Below are positions 1 through 5,481 of a DNA stretch of 5,714 nt, one piece after another. Numbering within the stretch: position 1 is the stretch's first letter; every line of letters begins with the position of its first letter. The position numbers were made by a program, and so were the translations under genes. The stretch is from Acidimicrobiaceae bacterium UBA2093 (GTDB taxonomy: Bacteria > Actinomycetota > Acidimicrobiia > Acidimicrobiales > Ilumatobacteraceae): the NCBI GenBank assembly GCA_002331255.1, contig DCZD01000023.1, forward strand, positions 24,554 through 30,267, read 5' to 3'. Below the pieces are notes generated by a model that was not told the DNA's origin, did no database searches, and saw nothing but the letters and a program-made list of their open reading frames with translations.

Positions 1-830
1 GGGACCACTCCGGACTGATTGACCTTCAGCGGAATGTAGGTGTTCTGACCGCCGTACATGCGACGACCAACGACACGCTTGGCGAATTGCACCGGAATGC
101 GACGCTGGCCGAGCTCGACACGCACGACCGCGAACAAGATGGCAATTGACACGATGACAAGAACGGCAAACACAACGAACTTCTTGCTCTGCAAGATGGA
201 GTAATAGCCGTATGGCAAGCCCGCCACGACTGATGCGAAAATGAGCACAGACATGCCATTGCTGATGCCGCGCTGACTGATGAGCTCACCGAGCCACATG
301 AGGAAAGCCGTTCCGGCCACGAGGGACGGAATAACAAGCAAAGCCTTCGGCATGAACGGGTCGAGCAACACGACGTCTGGGGCCTGTGCAGCGGCGCCGA
401 AGAATGCTGAGCCGTTGCCTTGGCCGAAGATGAACGTGAGACCCGCGCCCTGCAGCGTCGCGATGGCGATGGCCACGTACCGAGTCCACTGCGTGATCTT
501 GCGCTGACCGACGGCGCCCATCTCCTGCCATTCCTGCAATTTCGGAATGACCACATTCAAGACCTGCATGATGATGCTTGCCGTGATGTACGGCATGATG
601 CCCATCGCGAAGATCGAGAACGAGCTGAAAGCACCGCCAGAGAACAAGTTCAAGAAGCCGAGCGCGCCTTGCGTACGTGCCGACTCGCGCAACTGCGCGA
701 CTGCTGCGGCATCGACACCGGGCACTCGAATGGCGGAACCGAATCGGTACACCATGATGATCGCCATGGTGAAGAGAACCTTCTTGCGAAGATCCTCCAC
801 CTTGAAGATGTTCTTCATATTCGCGAACAC
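1..830 (-). CDS. secY: Protein translocase subunit SecY, N-terminal part (cut by window edge)
   Basis: SecY is the channel of the SecYEG translocon in the cytoplasmic membrane; it passes unfolded preproteins outward and inserts membrane proteins. The window holds 276 codons, about two thirds of a usual 420-440-residue protein, ending just before transmembrane segment 7. Visible in order: TM1 (about residues 17-36), plug region after it with the conserved NLFSGGA at 61-67, TM2 with GIMPYITASIIMQ (77-89), TM3 (about 117-136), TM4 with FLMWLGE (176-182), TM5 with the GLP turn (204-206), TM6 (about 217-236) and the cytoplasmic C5 loop with GQRRIPVQFAKR (241-252) and PLKVN (267-271). Ile78, Ile82 and Ile197 match E. 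coli pore-ring positions 82, 86 and 191. I chose the GTG at 830 because GGAG lies six bases upstream of it; the in-frame ATG at 818 would be 18 bases from that site. It follows rplO after 49 bases, the usual last member of the spc cluster. Confidence 0.97.
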   Translation of the reverse strand, partial: MFANMKNIFKVEDLRKKVLFTMAIIMVYRFGSAIRVPGVDAAAVAQLRESARTQGALGFLNLFSGGAFSSFSIFAMGIMPYITASIIMQVLNVVIPKLQEWQEMGAVGQRKITQWTRYVAIAIATLQGAGLTFIFGQGNGSAFFGAAAQAPDVVLLDPFMPKALLVIPSLVAGTAFLMWLGELISQRGISNGMSVLIFASVVAGLPYGYYSILQSKKFVVFAVLVIVSIAILFAVVRVELGQRRIPVQFAKRVVGRRMYGGQNTYIPLKVNQSGVV

Positions 831-836
831 TGGCGA

Positions 837-842
837 CTCCCT
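837..842 (-). promoter_or_regulatory. Ribosome-binding site that decides the secY start
   Basis: The minus strand reads AGGGAG here, followed by a six-base spacer and then GTG at 830-828. The spacing is ideal for this GTG and too long (18 bases) for the in-frame ATG at 818-816, so SecY most likely begins with four extra residues (MFAN) before the internal methionine. No other convincing purine-rich site lies closer to the ATG. Confidence 0.7.
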
Positions 843-870
843 CTAGATCGAGCGGCGACGTGGATGACAG

Positions 871-886
871 CCGCTGAAATCAGCGG
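871..886 (-). other. GC-rich inverted repeat (hairpin) spanning the rplO stop codon
   Basis: In the mRNA sense the stretch reads CCGCTG, ATTT, CAGCGG: a perfect six-base-pair stem with a four-base loop, with a possible seventh A-U pair inside the loop. The rplO TGA stop (882-880) runs from the end of the first arm into the loop. The bases after it are CTGTCATCC, not a run of T, so this is not a standard intrinsic terminator. It sits at the start of the only sizeable gap in the window, between the last ribosomal gene and secY, where it could act as a partial attenuator, an RNA-stability element or an insulator between the two reading frames. The inverted repeat itself is certain; its function is inferred. 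Confidence 0.5.
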
Positions 887-1365
887 TTGGTGAACTGGTT
901 GCCCTTTGCCGCAGGACGAACCTTGTGCGGCAACGGCAAGATGGTGACGCTTCCGCCAGCGGCGACGATGGCCTGTTCGGCCGCCTTCGACACTGCATGA
1001 GCCGAGACCTTCACCGGCTTGGTGATGGTGCCACGTGCGAGAACTTTGACGAGCGTGCCCTTGTGGGCAACGCCACGCTTCACGAGAATCTCAGGGTTGA
1101 CTTCGCTCTCGCCAATGGCCTCGAGTGAATCGAGGTTGACGGCGTAGTACTCGACGCGGAATGGGTTGTTGAAGCCCTTCAACTTCGGCACGCGTTGCTT
1201 AAGTGGCATCTGTCCACCTTCGAAACCACGTGCCACTGTGTTGCGGGCGTACTGACCCTTGGTACCACGACCGGCGGTCTTGCCGCCCTTGCCACCGATA
1301 CCGCGACCAACGCGCTTACGACGCTTGGCACTACCTGGTGCTGGTGCGAGTTCATCGACGCGCAT
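880..1365 (-). CDS. rplO: 50S ribosomal protein L15
   Basis: L15 binds 23S rRNA inside the large subunit and acts as a late-assembly organiser. The 161-residue product has the family layout: a glycine- and arginine-rich N-terminal extension that threads into rRNA, with GRGIGGKGGKTAGRG at 20-34, then GFEGGQMPL at 47-55 and PKLKGF at 60-65, and a globular C-terminal domain containing AVSKAAEQAIVAAGGSV at 124-140. After that domain there is a proline- and basic-rich tail of about 16 residues that ends NQFTNR, longer than in the E. coli protein (144 residues). The ATG at 1365 lies two bases after the rpmD TGA (TGATCATG). Its ribosome-binding site GAGGAG, eight bases upstream, lies within the last codons of rpmD, which points to coupled translation. 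Confidence 0.98.
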   Translation of the reverse strand: MRVDELAPAPGSAKRRKRVGRGIGGKGGKTAGRGTKGQYARNTVARGFEGGQMPLKQRVPKLKGFNNPFRVEYYAVNLDSLEAIGESEVNPEILVKRGVAHKGTLVKVLARGTITKPVKVSAHAVSKAAEQAIVAAGGSVTILPLPHKVRPAAKGNQFTNR

Positions 1366-1367
1366 GA

Positions 1368-1553
1368 TCAGTTCTCCTCTACTTCGATGAGGTGCGGAAC
1401 GCGCGAAATCATTCCCCGAATTTCGGGGCGATCTGGCAACGTGTTCGTATCGCCGATCTTGGTCAAACCGAGTGCGCGCAGCGTGCCACGAGCCTTCGGC
1501 TTGTTGCCGATCTTTGAACGCTTGAGAGTGACTTTGAGTGTCTTCTCAGCCAT
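1368..1553 (-). CDS. rpmD: 50S ribosomal protein L30
   Basis: L30 is a small, single-domain protein on the surface of the large subunit. The 61-residue product is the normal length for the bacterial short form. Recognisable parts are the opening strand KTLKVTLKRSKIG (4-16), the helix region containing TLRALGLTKIG (24-34), and the motif GMISRVPHLIEVEE (47-60) at the end. It sits between rpsE and rplO as in almost all bacterial spc clusters. The ATG at 1553 is two bases after the rpsE TGA, and the ribosome-binding site GGAGG, about nine bases upstream, lies in the last codons of rpsE, so it is probably translated by ribosomes finishing S5. Confidence 0.97.
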   Translation of the reverse strand: MAEKTLKVTLKRSKIGNKPKARGTLRALGLTKIGDTNTLPDRPEIRGMISRVPHLIEVEEN

Positions 1554-1555
1554 GG

Positions 1556-2131
1556 TCAGTGTCCTCCACCCGAAGCGATCGCCTTCTGACGCTCGTTATA
1601 GGCCTTCAACATTCCCTTCGGAACAAATGAATCTGCAGGAATTCCACGACGCTTTGCGACGACATCGGGACGCTGCAATTGCTGCAGACCCGCGATGGTC
1701 GCACGTGCGACGTTGATGGCGTTCGCAGAGCCAAGTGACTTGGCGAGCACGTCGTGAATACCGGCCTCTTCCAAGATGACGCGAGCTGCGCCACCGGCGA
1801 TAACACCGGTACCAGGAGCGGCGGGCTTCAACAGAACGCGACCTGCACCAGAGATACCTTCGATTGGGTGGGTGATGGTGCTTCCGGCGAGTGCGACTGA
1901 GAACAAGTTCTTCTTCGCTTCTTCGGTGCCCTTCTGGATTGCCAACGGAACTTCTTTGGCTTTTCCGTATCCGAGACCAACTCGACCATTTCCGTCACCG
2001 ACAACAACGAGAGCGGTGAATGAGAAACGACGTCCACCTTTCACAACCTTCGCAACGCGATTGATGTGAATGACGCGTGACTCACGCAATGCACCCGGTT
2101 CGGGAGTGGTTATTGCTTGAAAGTTGCTCAT
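1556..2131 (-). CDS. rpsE: 30S ribosomal protein S5
   Basis: S5 sits at the mRNA entry side of the small subunit, next to S4 and S8, and affects decoding accuracy and helicase action on mRNA. The product has 191 residues. The N-terminal double-stranded-RNA-binding-like domain contains VAKVVKGGRRFSFTALVVVG (26-45) and GDGNGRVGLGYGKAKEVP (45-62). The C-terminal domain contains PGTGVIAGGAARVILEEAG (106-124) and SLGSANAINVARATI (132-146). The Lys-Gly-Gly loop at 31-33, where substitutions give spectinomycin resistance in E. coli, is intact. Lengths of 165-220 are usual, and the extra residues lie at both ends. The ATG at 2131 shares its A with the rplR TGA (TGATG), and GGAG lies five bases upstream, inside rplR, so translation is very likely coupled to L18. 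Confidence 0.98.
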   Translation of the reverse strand: MSNFQAITTPEPGALRESRVIHINRVAKVVKGGRRFSFTALVVVGDGNGRVGLGYGKAKEVPLAIQKGTEEAKKNLFSVALAGSTITHPIEGISGAGRVLLKPAAPGTGVIAGGAARVILEEAGIHDVLAKSLGSANAINVARATIAGLQQLQRPDVVAKRRGIPADSFVPKGMLKAYNERQKAIASGGGH

Positions 2132-2496
2132 CAGAACTCCAGTCCTGCTTCACGGGCGGCTTCTGCCGCTGCCGCCACGCGACCGTGGTACCGGTAGCCA
2201 CCGCGGTCGAACACGACCTTGCTGACACCAGCAGCCTTAGCGCGCTGTGCGAGAAGTTTGCCCACCTGTGCGGCCGCCGAAACGGTGGCTCCGCTAGATG
2301 AACGCATGTCAGCCTCGACCGATGATGCAGCTGCGACGGTGCGCCCTGCCTCATCGTCGATGAGCTGCAAGTTGAAATGCTTGTTGGTGCGGTGCACTGC
2401 AAGACGTGGACGCTCCGCGGTGCCGTGGATCTTCTTGCGCACGCGACGGTGGCGACGAAGACGGCCTTCGCGGCGGACCTTGGCGATGTTAGACAT
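2131..2496 (-). CDS. rplR: 50S ribosomal protein L18
   Basis: L18 binds 5S rRNA together with L5 and L25 and joins it to the central protuberance of the large subunit. The 121-residue product has the expected length. It has the strongly basic N-terminal tail (REGRLRRHRRVRKKI, 9-23), the RPRLAVHRTNKH core strand (29-40), and the family's C-terminal signature VFDRGGYRYHGRVAAAAEAA (95-114) followed by the final EAGLEF. The ATG at 2496 lies 12 bases after the rplF TAG. Its ribosome-binding site is the weakest in the window: only a short AGG about five bases upstream. Both partners of 5S rRNA, L5 and L18, are made from this one mRNA. Confidence 0.98.
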   Translation of the reverse strand: MSNIAKVRREGRLRRHRRVRKKIHGTAERPRLAVHRTNKHFNLQLIDDEAGRTVAAASSVEADMRSSSGATVSAAAQVGKLLAQRAKAAGVSKVVFDRGGYRYHGRVAAAAEAAREAGLEF

Positions 2497-2508
2497 GACG
2501 ACCTACCA

Positions 2509-3048
2509 CTATTTCTTTCCGGCTTTGCCGGCCTTGCGAATGATGCGCTCGTTCACGTAGCGCACGCCCTTGCCCTTATATGGCTCTGGTTTGCGAATGG
2601 AACGGATGTTGGCAGCGACCTGACCGACGAGTTCCTTGTCGATGCCCTTCACGATGACTTTCGTCTGCTGGGGCACTTCGAAGGTGATTCCGGCTGGTGC
2701 AGGAACGATGACAGGGTGCGAGAAACCAAGCGCGAGACGCAGGTTCTGGCCCTGAGCTTCAGCGCGGTATCCAACACCGACGATGTCGAGTTCCTTCGCA
2801 TAACCCTCGGTAACACCGACGACCATATTGCTGATGAGCGTGCGGGTAAGTCCGTGGAGCGAACGATTGACGCGGTCGTCAGCAGGGCGCGACACCGTGA
2901 TCGTGCTGTCTTCCTTCGCGACGATGATGTCGCCAGGAATATCGCGGCTCAACGTGCCTTTCGAACCCTTCACCGTGATGGTGCGTCCGGCAATGGACAC
3001 ATCAACACCTGAGGGAATTGTGATCGGTGCTTTTCCGATACGTGACAT
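2509..3048 (-). CDS. rplF: 50S ribosomal protein L6
   Basis: L6 binds 23S rRNA close to the sarcin-ricin loop and the factor-binding site of the large subunit. The product has 179 residues, the normal length, made of two related domains. The start MSRIGKAPITIPSGV is typical. Domain one contains ITVKGSKGTLSR (24-35); domain two contains ELDIVGVGYRAEAQG (86-100) and the family signature PEPYKGKGVRY (154-164), followed by a lysine-rich end. The reading frame stays open for 15 further codons upstream, to 3093, but those lie inside rpsH and do not resemble L6. The ATG at 3048 has AGGA at a proper distance (about eight bases) and begins the recognised sequence. It follows rpsH after 16 bases. Confidence 0.98.
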   Translation of the reverse strand: MSRIGKAPITIPSGVDVSIAGRTITVKGSKGTLSRDIPGDIIVAKEDSTITVSRPADDRVNRSLHGLTRTLISNMVVGVTEGYAKELDIVGVGYRAEAQGQNLRLALGFSHPVIVPAPAGITFEVPQQTKVIVKGIDKELVGQVAANIRSIRKPEPYKGKGVRYVNERIIRKAGKAGKK

Positions 3049-3064
3049 GGTCAGTTCCTCTCGT

Positions 3065-3466
3065 TCACCACACGAAACAGAGCACTTCACCACCGACCTT
3101 GCGCTGACGCGCTTCCCGGTCGGTCATGAGGCCCTGGCTGGTGGACAGGACGGCGACTCCCAAACCACCGAGAACTCGGGGAAGGGTCTTTGAATTGCGG
3201 TACACGCGCAGGCCCGGGGTGGACACGCGCTTCACACCAGAGATGGTGCGACGACGATCGTCGGAGTACTTCATAGAGATGGAGAGCACGTTGCCCGGAC
3301 CCTTGGGGTTCGGGTTGACGCTGTAGTCAGAGATGTAACCCTCTTTCTTCAGCACTTCGGCAAGTGCCACCTTCTGCTTGGACGAGGGCATGTCAACCGT
3401 CTCGCGAAACGACTGGTTGGCGTTTCGGATGCGGGTGAGCATGTCGGCAATGGGATCAGTCATCAT
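3065..3466 (-). CDS. rpsH: 30S ribosomal protein S8
   Basis: S8 is a primary 16S rRNA binder (helix 21) in the small subunit and in E. coli also the translational repressor of the spc operon. The product has 133 residues, normal for the family. It opens with TDPIADMLTRIRNA (3-16), contains SGVKRVSTPGLRVY (76-89), and ends with the signature STSQGLMTDREAR (108-120) and VGGEVLCFVW. Two ATG codons stand side by side at 3466 and 3463. The upstream one is seven bases from GAGGT and is preferred, but the second cannot be excluded. It lies ten bases after rpsN. I found no convincing copy of the S8 rRNA-like binding structure at the rplX-rplE junction, where E. coli has it. Confidence 0.98.
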   Translation of the reverse strand: MMTDPIADMLTRIRNANQSFRETVDMPSSKQKVALAEVLKKEGYISDYSVNPNPKGPGNVLSISMKYSDDRRRTISGVKRVSTPGLRVYRNSKTLPRVLGGLGVAVLSTSQGLMTDREARQRKVGGEVLCFVW

Positions 3467-3476
3467 GATGCGTACC

Positions 3477-3662
3477 TCACCAACTTGCCTTCGTCAGACC
3501 TGGGATCTCACCAGCATGTGCCAACTCGCGCAGGCACACACGGCAGAGACCGAACTTGCGGAACACCGAACGTGCCCGACCACAACGACGGCAACGCGTG
3601 TAAGCGCGCACCTTGTACTTGGGCTTGGCGTTCGACTTGTTGATCAGAGACTTCTTAGCCAT
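3477..3662 (-). CDS. rpsN: 30S ribosomal protein S14, zinc-binding type Z
   Basis: S14 belongs to the head of the small subunit and joins late in assembly. The product has 61 residues, the length of the short zinc-containing form, against about 100 for the zinc-free form. Four cysteines form CRRC (24-27) and CRVC (40-43) with a 12-residue spacing, the expected zinc site. Further family features are KYKVRAYTRC (15-24), FRKFGLC (34-40), LRELAHAGEIPG (44-55) and the terminal KASW. Its place between rplE and rpsH is standard. The ATG at 3662 follows the rplE TAG after 11 bases, with GAGG about five bases upstream. Also known under the names rpsZ or rpsN1. Zinc dependence is known for the family; binding here is inferred from the cysteines. 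Confidence 0.98.
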   Translation of the reverse strand: MAKKSLINKSNAKPKYKVRAYTRCRRCGRARSVFRKFGLCRVCLRELAHAGEIPGLTKASW

Positions 3663-3673
3663 GTCTTCCTCAC

Positions 3674-4297
3674 CTACTTCTTTCCACCGCGGGCACCAGG
3701 ACGGCTCGAACGCTTCTTGCGCGATGCCGCCCCTCCCTCGTTGCCCTTCTTGAAGGGGAATCCGAATGCGTCGAGCAAAGCTTTTCCTTGCTCGTCAGTA
3801 TTTGCGCTTGTGACGATGGTGATGTCCATCCCACGAGGTGCGTCGATCTTGTCGTAATCGATTTCAGGGAACACTGTCTGGTCGGAGAGACCGAACGTGT
3901 AGTTGCCATGTCCGTCCCATGACTTCGCCGGCAAACCGCGGAAGTCGCGGATACGCGGGATGGCCACGGAGAGCAGTCGATCGAAGAATTCCCACATGCG
4001 GTCGCCGCGTAGCGTGACCTTGCAACCAATCGCTTGGTTCTCGCGCAGCTTGAAGCTGGCGATGGAGTCACGCGATTTGGTGACCACTGGCTTCTGACCG
4101 GCGATCAGTGTGAGGTCGGCAACTGCACCTTCAAGCAGCGATGGCTGCTGCGTTGCTTTGCCGACACCCATGTTGATGACGATCTTTTCGAGCGTGGGAA
4201 CCTGCATCGGGTTGCTGTACCCGTACTGACCCATGAGCGTGTTGCGAACATCGGTCGCATAGCGCTGCTTGAGTCGTGGAGCAGTGGTGGTTGTCAT
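3674..4297 (-). CDS. rplE: 50S ribosomal protein L5 with a basic C-terminal extension
   Basis: L5 binds 5S rRNA with L18 in the central protuberance and contacts P-site tRNA and the small-subunit head. The product has 207 residues against about 179-187 in most bacteria. The core is clear: PTLEKIVINMGVG (34-46), AGQKPVVTKSRDSIASFKLR (66-85), IGCKVTLRGDRMWEF (90-104), GNYTFGLSDQTVFPEI (131-146), RGMDITIVTSA (155-165) and the usual end of the fold, LLDAFGFPF (174-182). Past that come about 23 additional residues rich in Gly, Ser, Arg and Lys. The start shares its A with the rplX TGA (TGATG). The GGAGG site (4305-4309), seven bases upstream, is among the strongest in the window and lies in the last codons of rplX. 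L24-to-L5 coupling is therefore likely. Confidence 0.98.
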   Translation of the reverse strand: MTTTTAPRLKQRYATDVRNTLMGQYGYSNPMQVPTLEKIVINMGVGKATQQPSLLEGAVADLTLIAGQKPVVTKSRDSIASFKLRENQAIGCKVTLRGDRMWEFFDRLLSVAIPRIRDFRGLPAKSWDGHGNYTFGLSDQTVFPEIDYDKIDAPRGMDITIVTSANTDEQGKALLDAFGFPFKKGNEGGAASRKKRSSRPGARGGKK

Positions 4298-4599
4298 CAG
4301 ACTTCCTCCCCTGTCTTCTTGGCGACGCGCACCTTGGTGCCATCGGCGTTGACCTTGAAACCGACGCGGGTCGGCTTGCCCTTGCTGAGCAACATGACGT
4401 TTGACGCGTCGATCGGCAGTTCCTTTTCGATGATGCCGGCCTGCTGCGTTTGTGAACGTGCCTTGGTGTGTCGCTTCACGGTGTTCACACCCTGAACGAC
4501 GACTTTGTTGTCCTTGGGAAGAACTGACTCAATGATGCCCTTCTTGCCCTTGTGCTTGCCTGAGATGACGACGACTTCGTCGCCTTTACGCAACTTCAT
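4297..4599 (-). CDS. rplX: 50S ribosomal protein L24
   Basis: L24 is one of the first proteins to bind 23S rRNA and starts large-subunit assembly. The product has exactly 100 residues, as usual for the family. It begins MKLRKGDEVVVISGKHKGKK, the KOW motif, continues with VVVQGVNTVKRHTKA (33-47), then GIIEKELPIDASNVML (55-70), and ends in a basic strand region. The frame stays open far upstream (to 4941), but that stretch overlaps rplN in another frame and does not look like a protein. The ATG at 4599 is therefore the start: GGAGG at 4609-4613, nine bases upstream, and only one base separates it from the rplN TGA (TGACATG). The binding site is built into the last codons of rplN. Confidence 0.98.
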   Translation of the reverse strand: MKLRKGDEVVVISGKHKGKKGIIESVLPKDNKVVVQGVNTVKRHTKARSQTQQAGIIEKELPIDASNVMLLSKGKPTRVGFKVNADGTKVRVAKKTGEEV

Positions 4600-4600
4600 G

Positions 4601-4969
4601 TCACAACACCTCCGGTGCGAGCGAGACGATTCGCATGAATTTCTTGTCACGCAGTTCGCGACCAACTGGTCCGAAGATGCGCGTTCCACGCGGCGTGAGG
4701 TCATCTTTGATGAGAACGGCAGCGTTCTCGTCGAAACGGATGTACGAACCGTCGGGACGACGCTTCTCTTTCTTGGTGCGAACGACGACGCAACGGACGA
4801 CTTCGCCCTTCTTGACGCCGGCACCAGGAATGGCATCTTTGACAGTGCCGATGAAGACATCACCGATCGAGGCGTAACGGCGGCGTGTGCCACCGAGCAC
4901 CTTGATGACGAGCACTTCACGTGCGCCACTATTGTCCGCAACGCGGAGACGGGACTCTTGCTGGATCAC
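4601..4969 (-). CDS. rplN: 50S ribosomal protein L14
   Basis: L14 is a highly conserved 23S rRNA binder at the subunit interface, forming bridges with 16S rRNA; it is also the target of the ribosome-silencing factor RsfS. The product has 122 residues, the exact usual length. It starts MIQQESRLRVADNSGARE (1-18) and contains GDVFIGTVKDAIPG (36-49), KKGEVVRCVVVRTKKE (53-68), RFDENAAVLI (78-87) and the end GPVGRELRDKKFMRIVSLAP (100-119). The start codon is GTG at 4969, overlapping the rpsQ TGA by four bases (GTGA), with GGAG eight bases upstream. In E. coli this gene opens the separate spc operon with its own promoter; here the overlap leaves no space between the two clusters. Confidence 0.98.
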   Translation of the reverse strand: MIQQESRLRVADNSGAREVLVIKVLGGTRRRYASIGDVFIGTVKDAIPGAGVKKGEVVRCVVVRTKKEKRRPDGSYIRFDENAAVLIKDDLTPRGTRIFGPVGRELRDKKFMRIVSLAPEVL

Positions 4970-5253
4970 TTTGCACGCTCCAGAACTTCCACGACGCGCC
5001 AGCGCTTGGACTTTGACAAAGGACGAGTCTCCATGACACGGACCTTGTCGCCCACTTGGACGTCGTTTGCCTCGTCATGTGCGTACAGCTTCTTGGTGCG
5101 CAACACGAACTTGTCGTACTTGGGGTGACGAACGCGCTCGACGACAGCGACGACGGCAGTCTTGTCCATCTTGTTGGACACGACTACTCCGTCGCGCACT
5201 TTGCGCGTCGTACGTTCGGCAGATGTGGTTTCTTCAGCCATCTCTGTGCTCAC
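4966..5253 (-). CDS. rpsQ: 30S ribosomal protein S17
   Basis: S17 is a primary binder of the 16S rRNA 5' domain with an OB-type fold. The product has 95 residues from the GTG at 5253, or 91 from the in-frame ATG at 5241; 80-90 is usual. The core is typical: DGVVVSNKMDKTAVVAVVER (21-40), HPKYDKFVLRTKKLYAHDE (43-61), VGDKVRVMETRPLSKSKRW (67-85) and VVEVLERAK at the end. The first 16 or so residues are acidic and Thr-rich, and are not conserved in the family as I know it. I prefer the GTG because it forms a four-base overlap (GTGA) with the rpmC stop, as at the next junction. The GAGG ten bases upstream is at a somewhat long distance, so the ATG remains possible. The protein call is certain; the start is not. 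Confidence 0.95.
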   Translation of the reverse strand: MSTEMAEETTSAERTTRKVRDGVVVSNKMDKTAVVAVVERVRHPKYDKFVLRTKKLYAHDEANDVQVGDKVRVMETRPLSKSKRWRVVEVLERAK

Positions 5254-5468
5254 TTCCCTGCTGCCTCGGCCGCCACGATTTCACGCTGACGAATGAGGGT
5301 GTTGATGCGTGCGATCTGACGACGCACATTGCGCAACTCGGCGGTGTTGTCGAGCTGGCCAGTGGCGTTGCGGAATCGCAAGTTGAGTGCTTCCTGCTTG
5401 GTCGCGCGAAGCTCGGAAACGAGCGACGCGAGGTCCATGTCGCGGAGGTCTTCGATTGAACGTGTCAT
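5250..5468 (-). CDS. rpmC: 50S ribosomal protein L29
   Basis: L29 is a small helical protein beside the polypeptide exit tunnel, next to L23 and the docking area for trigger factor and signal recognition particle. The 72-residue product has the expected length for this lineage. It shows the two-helix hairpin of the family: IEDLRDMDLASLVSELRAT (5-23), the signature KQEALNLRFRNATGQLDN (24-41), and ELRNVRRQIARINTLIRQRE (44-63), followed by a short Ala-rich end. The ATG at 5468 comes 13 bases after the rplP TGA and has AGGAG six bases upstream. It overlaps rpsQ by four bases. The order L16-L29-S17 is that of S10 clusters in general. Confidence 0.97.
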   Translation of the reverse strand: MTRSIEDLRDMDLASLVSELRATKQEALNLRFRNATGQLDNTAELRNVRRQIARINTLIRQREIVAAEAAGK

Positions 5469-5481
5469 CGTCGTCTCCTAC

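Noticed and set aside
26..556. Minus-strand frame of 176 codons inside secY
   Set aside because: It is in a different frame from SecY, which is recognised over the entire stretch; the Ser/Arg/Cys-rich product is typical of an out-of-frame reading.
2377..3012. Long open frame on the plus strand (211 codons) opposite rplF and rplR
   Set aside because: It lies entirely antisense to clearly recognised ribosomal genes, resembles no protein family, and is explained by their codon bias. The plus-strand frames at 420-893, 1195-1716 and 4505-5128 are rejected for the same reason.
3049..3093. Extended upstream start for L6 (15 extra codons)
   Set aside because: The extra residues overlap the end of rpsH, are not L6-like, and the ATG at 3048 has a well-placed ribosome-binding site.
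4299..4316. Possible hairpin AGAC/GTCT with the rplE ribosome-binding site in its loop, considered as an S8 repressor site
   Set aside because: Only four base pairs with a ten-base loop, and none of the helix-21-like features of an S8 target could be recognised; such short matches arise by chance.
4607..4617. Short palindrome CACC-GGA-GGTG over the rplX ribosome-binding site
   Set aside because: Four base pairs with a three-base loop is too weak to claim a regulatory structure; the bases are also fixed by the L14 C-terminal codons and the binding site itself.
4600..4941. Extended upstream start for L24 (frame open to 4941)
   Set aside because: The additional 114 codons overlap rplN out of frame and read as Ser/Arg-rich noise; family length and ribosome-binding site support the start at 4599.
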